A stretch of DNA of 64,000 nt from Heterobilharzia americana (Eukaryota > Platyhelminthes > Trematoda > Strigeidida > Schistosomatidae): assembly GCA_944470555.2 (NCBI GenBank), contig OX104134.1, forward strand, positions 52,257,890 to 52,321,889, given 5' to 3'. The notes under the pieces are model-generated. The model saw nothing but the letters and a program-made list of their open reading frames with translations, made no database searches and was not told the DNA's origin. The translations under genes and the position numbers were made by a program. Positions 1 to 10,700 of this stretch are shown here, piece after piece (within the stretch, counting starts at the first letter, position 1; every line of letters begins with the position of its first letter).

Positions 1-1488
1 TGTGTCGTGGAAGTGTCTTCCGTTTTTGCACGCACTCTTCTTCACATCTTTGTCCAGTTTAGTGTTTTACAGGTTGTACTCAGTTCCTCCTCTCGTTGTG
101 CATCCTTGCACTGGTTCATCTTCTGCTTCACCATCACCACCTTCCTCTCCCTCCTCTATCAGCTTCCATGTGTCCGTCGAGATCCATTCCTTATCTTCTC
201 TCTTCTCCCTTCCTAATACGGTTATGGAGGTTTCTTTCCACATCCTTTTCAAAGAGTTCCAGTGTTCTTCCACACAGGTTCCTTCAGGGATTTTGCTCAA
301 TGTCTCCCATTTTGTTCTGATGGCTGTCTGACGTGAAGATGTCCTTCGTAGTCTCGTCCTTCAGTCCACTTTCTGTTCTGGGTGTTGAACTTCAACTGTG
401 GTCGTCTATCACCAATTACGTTGAAAGCTTTCAACTTGATTTTGGAGGTAGGTTCCTTGCACTAGATGCACTAGTGAGTGGTGTGAACCTACATCTGCTC
501 CCCGTCTTGACATTGTGTCAAGTAGTCTTCACATTGAAATGAAGTCGATCTGATTTTTAGTGTGTCCTGATGTCTGGTGAAATCCATGTCTCTGCCTTGT
601 GAATATCTTTGCGTTTGTACACAGTGCTTCGCCTCCAATCACCAATTCGTTGAATACACAGAATTCTGCAAACAGTTCTCCATTCTCGTTCATCACCTCA
701 CCGAACGCATCTCGACCCATGGTTAGTTCTCTCTGTGTTGTCCGCCCTAGTTCGGCATTGGCAGTTTGGCCCATCAGAGTATTGATGTCGCCAACTGGGA
801 TGGGGTCTTGTCCAGTGTTGATTGCAGTTGTCTGTGGAATTCCTCCTTCTTCTCTTGATCCGCTTTATTTGTTGGCGCGTAGCATTGCATGATTGTGACT
901 TTCCTTCCTTTTGAGTTGAACTTTGCTGTCATGATCCTGATGCTGCAGGAGGAGACTAGTTCCCACTGCATGAGAGAGAGCCTTCGATGCTGTTGGGGAC
1001 ATCATGATAGCCACTCCAAAACTCAGTGTGCTGTGCTCGTGGTTGTCGTCTGGGTGACAATATCGGAGTAGATTATTGATTCTCCTACCCAGTTGACAGT
1101 TTGGAGAGTTCACTCCCACTCCACCTGCTTTCGCCGATTCTATGCTATGTCTTTTCATCTCGTTTGCAATCTGGGCAGCCTTGCTAGTTTCAAACATGAT
1201 GCGGACATTCCATGTTTCCATGCATGCTTTCGCTTTCATCGAGAGAAGGGGAGACAGATCGGTCAATTGGCCTTCCAAAGTCTTTCACCAACTGGCGTCA
1301 TTTCGTCTCTCCGATTCCAGCAAGGAATAAGTTTGTTTTTGTGTTTTATATTTTGTTTGTGCTTTGAAGTTTCTTTAGCGATTGGATTTGTTTTCCGGGG
1401 TAGGGTTGCTAGCAGTATTCCCAACCTTCCCTCTTTATTCGGGCTTAGGACCGGCTAGTAACTAGTGAACTAGTTAACCAGGCGAGGT
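1..1488 (-). mobile_element. RTE-clade non-LTR retrotransposon, copy A (5' part, cut by window start)
   Basis: Read on the minus strand, this begins with a 5' leader at 1488, then an AP-endonuclease domain: the start motif ETWNVR lies near 1215 and the GRKVTIMQCYAPTN segment near 900. It continues through the endonuclease C-terminus (MGRDAFGEVMNENGE, about 720) into the endonuclease-RT linker (KEWISTDTW, about 170), and then runs off the window. The order matches RTE elements of the schistosome SR2 type. The stretch between ETWNVR and GVAIMMS that should hold the catalytic SETxW motif is scrambled, and frames change several times, so this copy is not coding-competent. Its 5' end coincides with that of copy E (36587), which marks 1488 as the probable true 5' terminus. 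Clade assignment is from recalled motifs. Confidence 0.8.
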
Positions 1489-3599
1489 AAATTAAAGTCA
1501 CCATAAGTCAAAACAGTTTGAAATTGCCATACAAGACAAGGAAATGCTAAAGGTAATTATTGATTTAGTGCTGATTATCACAAGATGAGAAACTTGAACG
1601 CACGTGACACTCTGTGACTCTGTTTATAAAATGTCCCACTGACGATTTTGTAACGCGAAAAACTACAATAAATCCTGAATAAAAGTGATTGTTCACCGTG
1701 ATTCTTGTCTTTTAATTGATTTGGTTTTGAAAATTAGTATCACCAGTACGCATCAGTTAAATAAAATTGACATCTCGACTAAATTTAAAATATTTCTTTC
1801 ATATATGAGAGGTGGTAGCAGAGGCGATTCTTACTTTGTAGCTGTGATGATCGATGGCGTGCTTTTTCCTTATACGTCCACAAGTCAAAAGGAAAAGTTG
1901 GTTTCGAGCTAATTTCATTTTGAACAAAATGCATATTTTGAATTTCATCTCTTTGGACTACTAAAACAAGCTGTACTAGAGTAAAATACATGATAGTTGT
2001 GAGATATGAACCTAAGGAATCTGTTTGCCCAGAAAAGTCGGTTAATTTGGTTGAGTGACTTGTTAAATCAAATTTTCTAAATGACATCCATTAACTGAAG
2101 TTGGAACTTTACTCTTGACTCACTTTTCACTGCGCATGGCTAAAAGATTAATGAAAGTCCTTGTGAATTATAATTTGTTACCTCAACATTTTTGAAAGCT
2201 TACCAAGTTAAAGAATTCCTGTGCCACTTGCTTTCTGTTTCTAAGTATTAAAAGTCACTGGTATCTTGCATTGATTAACCGAAGTGTTCAACTTATAAAA
2301 CTTAAGTTCCTGTACATGTTCGTATAGTTCTGATTACTTGTGTGAACTGTATAATTCCTCCAAACAAACAGAATCAAGATGAAGATTCTTTATATCACCC
2401 ACTTCCTATTTCAATATATTTGAGGAAGGCAGACATTTTGTAATAATACGTTTAACAAGCTCTTTGCCTTCCTCTTACGTCCACAAATTTCATGAAGTTA
2501 GTCCCATATTAGATGGTCAAGAAGACTAACCAATAATCTGCTAACAACTCAGCTATCTAACAAGAGTAACATGTGTCATAGTCGGCACAGAGAGATCATC
2601 TTTGACTGACACGGTCAGCAGCCAAATAACTCAAACAATATGCAACACATTTAAGCACAAATGGTGAATCAGTTGATCAAAAATAATGTGAAATCTAAGT
2701 CTATACCATAAGCAATAACTTCGCATTATCACATGCCTTTCCAGTCACCTTGCAAGTTTAAGTATTTGGTTTACTTGTGCCACTTACTATGTTATAGATT
2801 GGTTATCATACATGTTCTTCAAATAATAATCAAAAATAGGTAATTGGCTCAGCTTTCTCCTTTATGAATGTGAAGAAGATAAAGTTGTAATCTTGATCTT
2901 AAACGCCCTTCATCTGATTTTACTTAACTTCCTAATAACAAATGAAACTGACGAAGGTGAGATATTTATTTATGATCTGGACAGCACCTTATTAACAGTA
3001 ATCTTAAGAGGCAACAGTTGGTTTACCTGCTTAAACATCAACATAACCTGATAACCAGTCGGAAATTGATTCCATGTTTCAAAGTGGGTTTCTATGGATG
3101 CATAAGTTTTATGATACATTATGAACTGTGTAGATTTCAGGTATTGACGTAAGTAACTTAGCTATCATGCAAAATGCACAAGCATTATATGATAGATAAT
3201 AGGTATGTAGCTTAGTAAAATATCACGTTTACTAGCAAGGTTGGAAAATTTGCTGTCATCCTCTATTTTGTTTCACTTCACTGGCACCAAAACTGCAAAG
3301 TAGAAATTAATAATGTGTAAGACACACAAGTAGGATATTTTACATTATAAAATTATAATTACGTTGTTTAACCTCATATTATACTTTTATTTAAGCTCTA
3401 GGTAAATAAGTATGGGTAAAAATCGTTTGTTTAAATAAAAAGTTTAACAGTGTTGCTAGTGGAAAATGCTTACCTTTAAAAGTATTTGTAAAGAACTATG
3501 CCTTCCCAAATCCTGAAATGTTTAAAGTGTTCTTTAGCATCGTAATTAAACTATATTCAAAGTCTGTTCGTTGATATTATCTTATTGTGACATACGATA
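1489..3599. other. AT-rich intergenic stretch, no gene seen
   Basis: No open frame longer than about 100 codons and no recognisable protein or RNA motif. Short frames near 1685-2087 have no family features. Confidence 0.6.
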
Positions 3600-3603
3600 T
3601 GCT
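3600..3603. repeat. Target site duplication (tgct) of the LTR element
   Basis: The 4 bases tgct at 3600-3603 directly precede the LTR terminus TGTAG. The same tgct at 8237-8240 directly follows the other LTR terminus CTACA. A 4-bp duplication is typical for Metaviridae (Ty3/gypsy-like) integration and fixes the element boundaries at 3604-8236. Confidence 0.85.
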
Positions 3604-4035
3604 TGTAGGGATGCGTGTTACAATTCCGTAACGTTTGATCAACCCTACTTAATTTGATGTGCTCTAGTACCTGCTTAACCAGTACTTTACCTAACGTGTA
3701 AGTACTGGTAACAAAACACAAATCAAAAGAACTGATACGCAATGTATTTAAAGGAGCTATGTATTTAAGGTAAATGTTATAATAATGAATGAGGGAAAAG
3801 TTTAATCAACTTATCTGGCTTGTAAGGCTGAACTAGGGACTCGGAGTACGTGCGTGGTGATCAGCACAATGGAGCGCAAAAATGGCGTCCAAGCCTGCTC
3901 GGATGCATGCTCGTTAAAACAAAACTTAAAACACCCTAAGCATCCGGAGGCAAGCTAGAGATTTATTTAGTTAATTTAATTTAAACTATTTATTTTAGCC
4001 CTAGTTATATTTTGGTGCCAGGAAGGTGCACTACA
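3604..4035 (-). repeat. 3' LTR (432 bp)
   Basis: Same length and, by eye, the same sequence as the 5' LTR at 7805-8236. It lies directly downstream of the purine tract on the minus strand and is bordered outside by tgct. Confidence 0.93.
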
Positions 4036-4040
4036 GGTTA

Positions 4041-4050
4041 TCCCCCTCCT
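4041..4050 (-). promoter_or_regulatory. Polypurine tract
   Basis: The minus strand reads AGGAGGGGGA five bases upstream of the 3' LTR start. This is the position expected for the plus-strand primer of an LTR retrotransposon. Confidence 0.8.
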
Positions 4051-4665
4051 AGAAGGTTGTTGGGATACCGGCAACCTTCGATCCTAGGAGGCGACTGCGA
4101 GGCGGACACGCAACACCTTTCCATATTGGTGATGGAGTAGGTGACGTGTGGGTCTCCGAAGCTAGTGCAACTATGCACACCTACGAGGTAAGATAACTTT
4201 GCGTCTAGACGCAACCCTTCTCGCAGTGGTGGAAGGTGACCCAAAGCCTCCGTCTACTTTTCCCTATTGCTTCTTAATCTACCGGGGAGTGTACAGGGGG
4301 AAATTGGTACAAAGAGAACCGAAGAACGATCCAAGTAGCATCGTCAGCGGCCAATTGTATCCAATTTTCAACGCATTTTCTAGGTTCTGCAAGAAGAAAG
4401 AAATGGGACATTAGAGTGCTAAGAAAAGGAAAACCAAACAATTCGAAGTGGGAGGAGTACAGAAAAAAAAATAATAACCAACCAAAAAAAGTTTTCGGAA
4501 TTTAAATTGTATTTTTGGTTTTTCTTTTTTTTTTTGAAAAAAAAACTGTTTGCAAAGTAGTAAACATGACTTTTGAAAACTTTAGGTATGAAAACGCATT
4601 GAAAGTGTATGCCACGACAAAGTAGTTGAAACTCCGAATTCACCAAGTGTGAAGTTGCTCTGGGG
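4051..4665 (-). other. 3' untranslated part of the LTR element
   Basis: Between the pol stop and the purine tract there is no sizeable open frame. It contains long A/T homopolymer tracts (about 4460-4560). CsRn1-type elements have no env gene, and none is seen here. Confidence 0.6.
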
Positions 4666-4865
4666 CTAATTAACGAACTCGGCGTATCGCTTGGGCCAAT
4701 GTACACGCCTCCCAGCACGTGTAGAGGTTACTGGATCAGTGTTACTAGACGTGGCTCTTTTAGAAGGTTCAGGATACGCGCGACTAAACGAGTCTGTTAG
4801 GGAGTCCGGCGGCAAGGGTCTGGGTGTGCCTGTGGAGGTGTCGCATCATATTGACACTTCACTGT
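4666..4865 (-). pseudogene. Pol: integrase remnant with core deleted
   Basis: Just past a TGA the frame reads CDTSTGTPRP, the usual lead-in to the integrase zinc domain of this clade. It passes within about 10 residues to a polyprotein tail ending TRAGRRVHWPKRYAEFVN and a TAG at 4666. TRSGRRVxxP tails are typical of the extreme C-terminus of Ty3-type pol. The HHCC zinc domain and the DDE core, normally several hundred residues, are missing. The junction falls near 4780-4820. This element cannot encode an integrase. Confidence 0.75.
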
Positions 4866-5734
4866 TCAGGAGCGGTAACGCTGTATCTTCAGAGAGGATG
4901 AGTGTTGAAGTTTTTCCATCTCCTCGTCTGAATCCTGAAGTTCGGCAATCTTCCGTAAGTCGACTGCTCGAGGCAAAGTAGTGGTGCAAACGCGAGACAG
5001 TGCGTCCGCGACAGGGTTATTCACACCAGAAATATGACGGATGTCCGACGTGAATTGCGAAATATAATCTAGGTGACGTAATTCACGCGGTGAATATCTG
5101 TCAGTAGTGGTGTGTAAGGCATACGTCAGAGGTTTATGGTCGGTAAAGATGATGAAGTCACGACCTTCCACAAAATGACGAAAATGTTTCACTGAGGCAT
5201 ATATGGCGAGCAGTTCCCTGCCGAAAGTGCTGTACCGCATTTCGCAGGTGGATAACTTCCGGAGAAGAATGCAACTGGGATCCAAGTGTGATCCGAAAGT
5301 TGTTGCAACACAGCTCCAATGGCCGTGTTAGAGGCGTCAACCGCAATGCTGAGAGGTAGGTTTACGTCTTGATGCACCAGCATCGTGGCGTCTGCTATTG
5401 CGGTTTTGATCTTGCGAAATGCTTCTAGTGCCTCCGGAGTCAAGCTGAAAGTTTTACATTTACTTTTCAGCAGGTCGGTCAGTGCAGTCAAAATGTGTGC
5501 ACATTGGGGAATGAAGCGACGATAATAGCTCACCATACCCAAAAACACACGCAGAGCTTTAAGTGACGCTGGGACTGGGAAGTCTTGGATCGCCTGTACC
5601 TTTTCAGGTAGTGGGCGAATGCCTTGCTCGTCGATAACGTGTCCCAAAAATTTTAGTGAACGAACGCCAATTTGGCATTTGGCCAGGTTGACTGTCATCG
5701 AATGCTCTGACAGTCTGGCGAAAACCTGTTTCAA
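4866..5734 (-). pseudogene. pol: Pol: RT thumb/connection and RNase H, split by a single-base frame break
   Basis: The first segment (5734-5280) carries the RT connection, including KFLGHVIDEQGI and FLGMVSYYRRFI, and the start of RNase H with the catalytic Asp in AVDASNTAIGAVLQQ. Near 5283 one base is missing, and the protein continues in a new frame with KLSTCEMRYSTFGRELLAIY (catalytic Glu), IIFTDHKPL (Asp) and NPVADALSR (Asp). All RNase H acidic residues are therefore recognisable across the break. The domain removes RNA from the RNA-DNA hybrid. A stop at 4864 ends the frame shortly before the integrase region. Confidence 0.85.
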
Positions 5735-6783
5735 GTGGTTAATATGGTGTCTTCGTCTGGACTAGCGATTAGTATATCGTCTAGGTAGGCATAGGCGAAA
5801 TCGAGTCCACGTAAAACATCGTGAATAAAACGTTGGAAGGTTTGTGCTGCATTGCGAAGACCAAAAGGCATACGGAGGAACTCAAAAAGACCAAACGGTG
5901 TAATGACGGCTGTCTTGGGAACATCATCAGGATGAACCGGGATCTGATGATATGCACGCGTCAAGTCAAGCTTACTGAAGATAACCGAGCCTTTTAAAGA
6001 TGCAGTCAAGTCGTGAATGTGAGGGACTGGGTAACGATCTGGAATCGTTTTAGCGTTGAGCCTTCGGTAGTCACCACAAGGCCTCCAGTCCATGCCATTG
6101 TTCTTGGGTACCACATGCAAGGGTGAAGACCATGGACTGTTGGATGGTCTGATTATTCCCATTTCAAGCATGTGTTCGAACTCGGCTTTTACAGCACGCA
6201 GTTTCTCCGGGGATAATCGCCGTGGTTTCGCAAATACTGGAGGGCCAGTCGTCGTTATGTGATGAGAAACGTTCGAAGTCACACAAGGGACACAACGACT
6301 TGGCTTAAAGACATCCGGAAAGGACTGAATGATAGACGCATAGGGACTAGAAGCGTCCGTCGTGCAGTACACGGGACTGAGGGGCGGCGTCTTTGTGACT
6401 ATACCGGAAACAGAGAGTGTTGTGGTAGAATCTATCAACTTATGCTTGCCAGCATCTACCAGCAGCTGATAGTGCTGCAAGAGATCCATACCAATAATGC
6501 CGGTGGTCACATCTGCCACTATGAAAACCCAACGAAAGGGACGACGCAATCCAAGGTTGAGATCGAGGAATCTCCGACCATAGGTTGTGATGGGCGAACC
6601 GTTGGCGGCACGAAGTTGCAGAGACATTGGCCGCAGACGCTCTTCCTTCGTAGGTGGGATGACGCTAGCTTCTGCCCCAGTGTCAACTAGGAAGCGTATC
6701 CCAGAATGTCGATCAGTGACGAAGAAGAGGCGACATGGAAGTGGCTCGCCAGCGACGTTAGTCGCCGTCACGTGCTGGCTCAC
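5731..6783 (-). pseudogene. pol: Pol: protease and reverse transcriptase (N-terminal and palm)
   Basis: About 350 residues in the -1 frame relative to gag, beginning at a GTG that overlaps the gag stop. The aspartic protease comes first, with active-site FLVDTGAE near residue 31 and the IIGMDLL strand near residue 97. The reverse transcriptase follows: [46 protein letters not shown], and the catalytic YLDD box near residue 336. These give polyprotein cleavage and cDNA synthesis in the particle. The frame then hits a stop just after DEDTILTT, where one missing base near 5730 shifts the RT thumb into another frame. Confidence 0.9.
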
Positions 6784-7616
6784 ACGTTTCCCGCCTGGTT
6801 AGCCTCGAAGGTGCAAGGTCGAGTGCACTTTTTGGCATTGGCACCATAACGTTTATGGTACCAGCACAACCTGGGTTGGGATTGTCGCGATTTGGAACGT
6901 CTGCTATCGGTACGGGAGGCAGACCTGTTGCGCGAGCGAGACGTGCGACCTTTGTAAGAACTACCAGACCGCATTTCGTTCCTGATGCTGCACAACTCTT
7001 CATACAATTTTGAGATGTGAGCTATAACATCGAAACTTGTTGGCTCAACAGCCGAGGGAGGATTTTTGAACGAATCCGTGGCAGTAGACAGTGCAGCTGA
7101 GATACTAGTGTTGGGTTTCGTAGCATCCACAGCTCTGTCAGCCGCTTCCGCCAACTCTATTAAGGGGCACTTATGGAAGGGTGCGAGGATCCCTTGAACC
7201 GACTGTGGTAACCTCTGTAACCACAGTTGCTTGAGAAATGCTTCATCAATGTTGAAGTCAGCAATCAGCTGCTTCATCTGACGAAGCAGTTGCGTCGGCT
7301 TGCGATCACCCAGATGCACATCCCTGAAAAGTTCTTGCACTTTCTGCTGGTCAGTAAGTGCAACACGTTTGATGAGGGCGGTTTTGAGGCGATCGTAAAG
7401 ATTCGGTGCTGGGTCATCTAGCACATCTGACACGTCTTCAATCACATTTTCCGGTAAGCTGACGATGACTAAGTTGGACTTAGTTTCTTGTGATTGAATG
7501 TGTCTCAAGGCAAACTGAGCTTCCACATGGGAGAACCATGCAGATGGTCTGTGGGCCCAGAAGGTGGGAAGCTGGAGGGTTATGGCCATCTGCGCAGTCG
7601 AGTCGTTATCCGCCAT
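6780..7616 (-). CDS. gag: Gag polyprotein of the LTR retrotransposon
   Basis: Open frame of 278 residues starting with ATG at 7616, 188 bases inside the 5' LTR. The N-terminal part ([19 protein letters not shown]) is the capsid-type domain typical of CsRn1-clade gags, and a helical region follows to about residue 160. An Arg/Ser-rich basic stretch near residues 220-245 precedes a CWYH...KKC..PC zinc knuckle. That C-H-C-C spacing differs from the usual CCHC knuckle and is a CsRn1-group trait. Gag packages element RNA into cytoplasmic particles. The frame is intact and ends in a TGA that overlaps the -1 pol frame; a GGGAAAC heptamer lies just before it. Transcription would come from the 5' LTR. 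Confidence 0.88.
   Translation of the reverse strand: MADNDSTAQMAITLQLPTFWAHRPSAWFSHVEAQFALRHIQSQETKSNLVIVSLPENVIEDVSDVLDDPAPNLYDRLKTALIKRVALTDQQKVQELFRDVHLGDRKPTQLLRQMKQLIADFNIDEAFLKQLWLQRLPQSVQGILAPFHKCPLIELAEAADRAVDATKPNTSISAALSTATDSFKNPPSAVEPTSFDVIAHISKLYEELCSIRNEMRSGSSYKGRTSRSRNRSASRTDSRRSKSRQSQPRLCWYHKRYGANAKKCTRPCTFEANQAGNV
6786..6792 (-). promoter_or_regulatory. Candidate -1 frameshift site GGGAAAC at the gag-pol overlap
   Basis: In the gag frame the minus strand reads gcG GGA AAC GTG TGA. The heptamer G GGA AAC fits the X XXY YYZ slippery consensus and sits one codon before the gag stop. Slipping back one base leads into the open protease-RT frame, which has no ATG of its own at the overlap. 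No downstream pseudoknot was modelled. Confidence 0.6.
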
Positions 7617-7786
7617 TGATCAGGGAATTAACGAGGCACGATAGTGATAATAAAAAAATTACAATGCAAAAATAACCAATGAGGAGTGCAATAATATAAA
7701 AAAAACGCTAGACGTGCCAAAAACAAAATTAGGCCAGACAAATCAACGCAAGAGAACAAAGGTACTAGACAAAATAAGAAGTGATA

Positions 7787-7799
7787 CTCGGGCTCACCA
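7787..7799 (-). promoter_or_regulatory. Primer-binding site (tRNA-Trp-like)
   Basis: Five bases inside the 5' LTR the minus strand reads TGGTGAGCCCGAG. The leading TGG would pair with a tRNA CCA end. The CsRn1 family uses tRNA-Trp with a site close to TGGTGACCCCGACG; this copy differs at a few positions. The second element at 62654 has a longer match. Confidence 0.75.
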
Positions 7800-7804
7800 A
7801 TTTT

Positions 7805-8236
7805 TGTAGGGATGCGTGTTACAATTCCGTAACGTTTGATCAACCCTACTTAATTTGATGTGCTCTAGTACCTGCTTAACCAGTACTTTACCTAACGTGT
7901 AAGTACTGGTAACAAAACACAAATCAAAAGAACTGATACGCAATGTATTTAAAGGAGCTATGTATTTAAGGTAAATGTTATAATAATGAATGAGGGAAAA
8001 GTTTAATCAACTTATCTGGCTTGTAAGGCTGAACTAGGGACTCGGAGTACGTGCGTGGTGATCAGCACAATGGAGCGCAAAAATGGCGTCCAAGCCTGCT
8101 CGGATGCATGCTCGTTAAAACAAAACTTAAAACACCCTAAGCATCCGGAGGCAAGCTAGAGATTTATTTAGTTAATTTAATTTAAACTATTTATTTTAGC
8201 CCTAGTTATATTTTGGTGCCAGGAAGGTGCACTACA
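7805..8236 (-). repeat. 5' LTR (432 bp)
   Basis: Begins TGTAG and ends CTACA on either strand, giving canonical TG...CA termini. By eye every base matches the LTR at 3604-4035. In the element's own orientation it starts tgtagtgcaccttcctggca, and the segment cttcctggcaccaaaat recurs near the start of the LTR at 62259, so the two elements are related. It should contain the promoter and polyadenylation signals; AT-rich stretches with AATAAA-like words lie near its start, but no site can be assigned firmly. Confidence 0.93.
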
Positions 8237-8240
8237 TGCT

Positions 8241-8784
8241 GATAAGACATACTTTGAAGAAAGGATGTATGTATGACTATGTTTTTTATATAATTTATAT
8301 AACGCCACGATTTTTTTACCTTGATTTATTCATTGCTTCCCTTTTTATATCGTTTTGGTAGTATTCATTGACAATAAAACAAAATTTTGGGAAGGCTTTG
8401 TGAGAATTCCTTCGAAACATTATGAACATTATAATTAATGCTTGTTTTATTTGCTTCCAGTACTGACACCTTTTAATTAGGCTGAAAGGCGTTGCAGTCC
8501 AGAAGTACTTTGTTTGATTAGATATAGTTTCTATTTGTGTAAGTCACAGTGTGTTTGAAATTAAGTCATTTCAACGTTTTTCACAGGAGTCCGGTTCAAG
8601 CTTTTTCAGGGGAAATAATCAAAATTAAAATAACAAGGATGTATCAATCAATTCAAAGACGTGTATATATTCCCTCTGTTCAATCCTTTTCGCATTACCA
8701 TTGTGTTCTTAAAGTATGATTACTAATCATTCAGTGAGAAATTGTATGTTTCAGATTGTAATTAAAACAAAACAGCGTGTGGTC
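8241..8784. other. AT-rich spacer, nothing recognised
   Basis: Lies between the LTR element and RTE copy B. No motif or long frame. Confidence 0.5.
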
Positions 8785-9498
8785 TATCTTAGAACATCCC
8801 TGAAGAAACCTGTGTGGAAGAACACTGGAACTCTTTGAAAAAGATGTGGAAAGAAACCTCCATAACCGTATTAGGAAGGGAGAAGAGAGAAGATAAGGAA
8901 TGGATCTCAACGGACACATGGAAGCTGATAGAGGAGGGAGAGGAAGGTGGTGATGGTGAAGCAGAAGATGAACCAGTGCAAGGATGCACAACGAGAGGAG
9001 GAACTGAGTACAACCTGTAAAACACTAAACTGGACAAAGATGTGAAGAAGAGTGCGTGCAAAAACGGAAGACACTTCCACGACACATTAGCAAGTGAAGC
9101 AGAACAGGCTGCTGGTAGGAGAGACAGAGACCTGACAACATTGTATCAAATAACCAGGTTACCATCTGAGAGGGAAGAGATCAACACAGATGAAACCAAT
9201 AGAAGATGATGGAGGAAATCTAATTACCAAAGAAGAGAAACAAAGGAAACGATGGGTTGACCACTTCGAAAAGCTCTTGAGTCGACCATCACCTGCACTT
9301 CGTCCAGAAATACCACCTGCAGCCCAGCCACAGAACTACAAGTGAACATAAATCCTCCAACGAAATTCAAAGTGTTGAACGCCATAAAGCTGCTGAAATG
9401 CGGTAAAGCAGCAGGGCCAGATGGAACCCCACCAGAAGCACCGAGAGCAGACACAGAGACAACAGTGGACATGCTCACACCACTACTGCAGAAGTTCT

Positions 9499-9529
9499 GG
9501 AAGGAAGGAAGGAAGGAAGGAAGGGAAGG
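9499..9529 (+). repeat. (GGAA)n tract inside RTE RT, copy B
   Basis: A short tetranucleotide array interrupts the RT frame between FWKEG and KVPGDWEKG. The same array, at the same place, occurs in copies C (about 15769) and D (about 23490). Confidence 0.85.
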
Positions 9530-10295
9530 TACCTGGCGATTGGGAGAAGGGTTACCGTATCAAACTGCCGAAGAAGGGCGACCTAGGTCTTTGCGAGAAC
9601 TGGCGCGGAATCACGCTCCTGTCTCTGTCCACACAAAGGAAGCAAATGTGTTATTCCTCATCATCTTGGACAGGCTAAAGGATGCGCTGGACCGGTGGAA
9701 ATATTCTAGAAGTTTCGAATTTCGCTGGTGATGACCTGCATCGAGTGTCATACAAACTTGAAGGTGTACAGGCAAAATCCAATAAGTTAACAGGAGAGAC
9801 AGGGCAGCGAAGACAGGACTTCCTTCGGGCGAACGTAGAGAAGACAGAGATGATGAAGATACCCAACCAACATTTCCAACAACAACAACCACAGCAACAA
9901 ATTCTAATCATCATCAACGAGAGAAGTCTAAAGGAAGTAGTTTCTTTTTTCTACCTGGGCATGTTAATATTGTTTCCACTACAGGTGCAGATATGAGGTT
10001 GTCAAGACCAGTATCGAAAAAGCGAGACAGGCCTTCACTTATTTGAAAGCAGAGTGGAGATCTACTGCACTCCACTTCACTCAGCATAAAGTGTGAACAA
10101 CATCCAAACTTTCAACACGAATTCAGTCAAGCAAGTCAGTGCTTCTGTGTGATGATTGAGAGACTTGGCTTGTCACGAAAAGCATTTCCAACAAACTGCA
10201 GACAGTCATCAACAGCTGCCATCTACTCTCACTCGATACTGAAAATGAGATAGATTGCCAGAAAGAATAAGCAAGAAGTAATTCTGTCTGTCTGA

Positions 10296-10344
10296 CTGGT
10301 TGGCTGGCTGGCTGGCTGGCTGGTTGGCTGGCTAGCTGGCTGGC
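10296..10344 (+). repeat. (GGCT)n array in RTE copy B
   Basis: An imperfect run of tggc/tggt units lies in the 3' part of copy B. A shorter related run (agccagccag) is in copy D near 22250, so the array is native to this RTE lineage and has expanded here. Confidence 0.8.
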
Positions 10345-10700
10345 AACAAACCAAGCAAGGACCTATCACCTGATAAATATGCAGACGAAGAAAGTGGAGA
10401 TGGGTTGGCTTGCCTTGGATCGGATTGGGCACACACTGAGAAGACCATTTGGGGACATCACACGTCGGGTCAGGCCGTCAAGTGGAACTCAAAGGAGAAA
10501 TGACGAACTGGGCGTCCAGGTGGGTGTAACACGGAGGCGATTGCGTTAGGATGAAATGAAAGATGCTGGGTAGCCGTGGAGCCAGGTTGCAAAGACTGCA
10601 GAGAACGGAGTGGAATGAAGGCGTGCTACTGAGGCCTTCTGTTCCATTGGGAACCCAAGGGACTCATAATAGTAACAATCATAATCATAATAATAATGGT

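Larger units (their letters stand above)
3604..8236 (-). mobile_element. Ty3/gypsy LTR retrotransposon, CsRn1/Boudicca-like, integrase-deleted
   Basis: Complete 4,633-bp insertion on the minus strand: 5' LTR (7805-8236), primer site (7787-7799), gag (7616-6780), pol (6783-4666), purine tract (4041-4050), 3' LTR (3604-4035), and tgct target duplications on both sides. Gag ends in a C-H-C-C zinc knuckle and the primer site resembles tRNA-Trp; both are hallmarks of the CsRn1 clade, to which schistosome Boudicca belongs. The LTRs look identical base for base, so insertion is recent. Pol has two single-base frame breaks and lacks nearly the whole integrase. The element therefore could not move by itself and was presumably mobilised in trans, or the frame breaks are assembly errors. 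Confidence 0.92.
8785..10700 (+). mobile_element. RTE retrotransposon copy B, 5'-truncated, RT palm deleted
   Basis: Starts in the endonuclease-RT linker (KEWISTDTWKLIEE, about 8900), which is almost identical to copy A read in reverse. It enters the RT with KCGKAAGPDGTPPEA (about 9405) and KLPKKGDLGLCENWRGI (about 9590). A GGAA tract between these shifts the frame. After LDRLKDALDR the sequence jumps to NFAGDDLHRVSYKL, the degenerate FADD-box neighbourhood, so motif A and the rest of the palm are missing. The C-terminal part (GTSRVRPSS-type segment near 10460) follows. The 3' end is the shared ggaacccaaggga word plus an AT-rich short-repeat tail at 10665-10700. Not coding-competent. Confidence 0.82.

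Noticed and set aside
4038..4414. Small frames in the 3' part of the LTR element (possible env or accessory gene)
   Set aside because: Under 75 codons, no signal peptide or membrane segment; CsRn1-type elements lack env.
6259..6690. 143-codon plus-strand frame
   Set aside because: Antisense shadow of the protease-RT frame of the LTR element.
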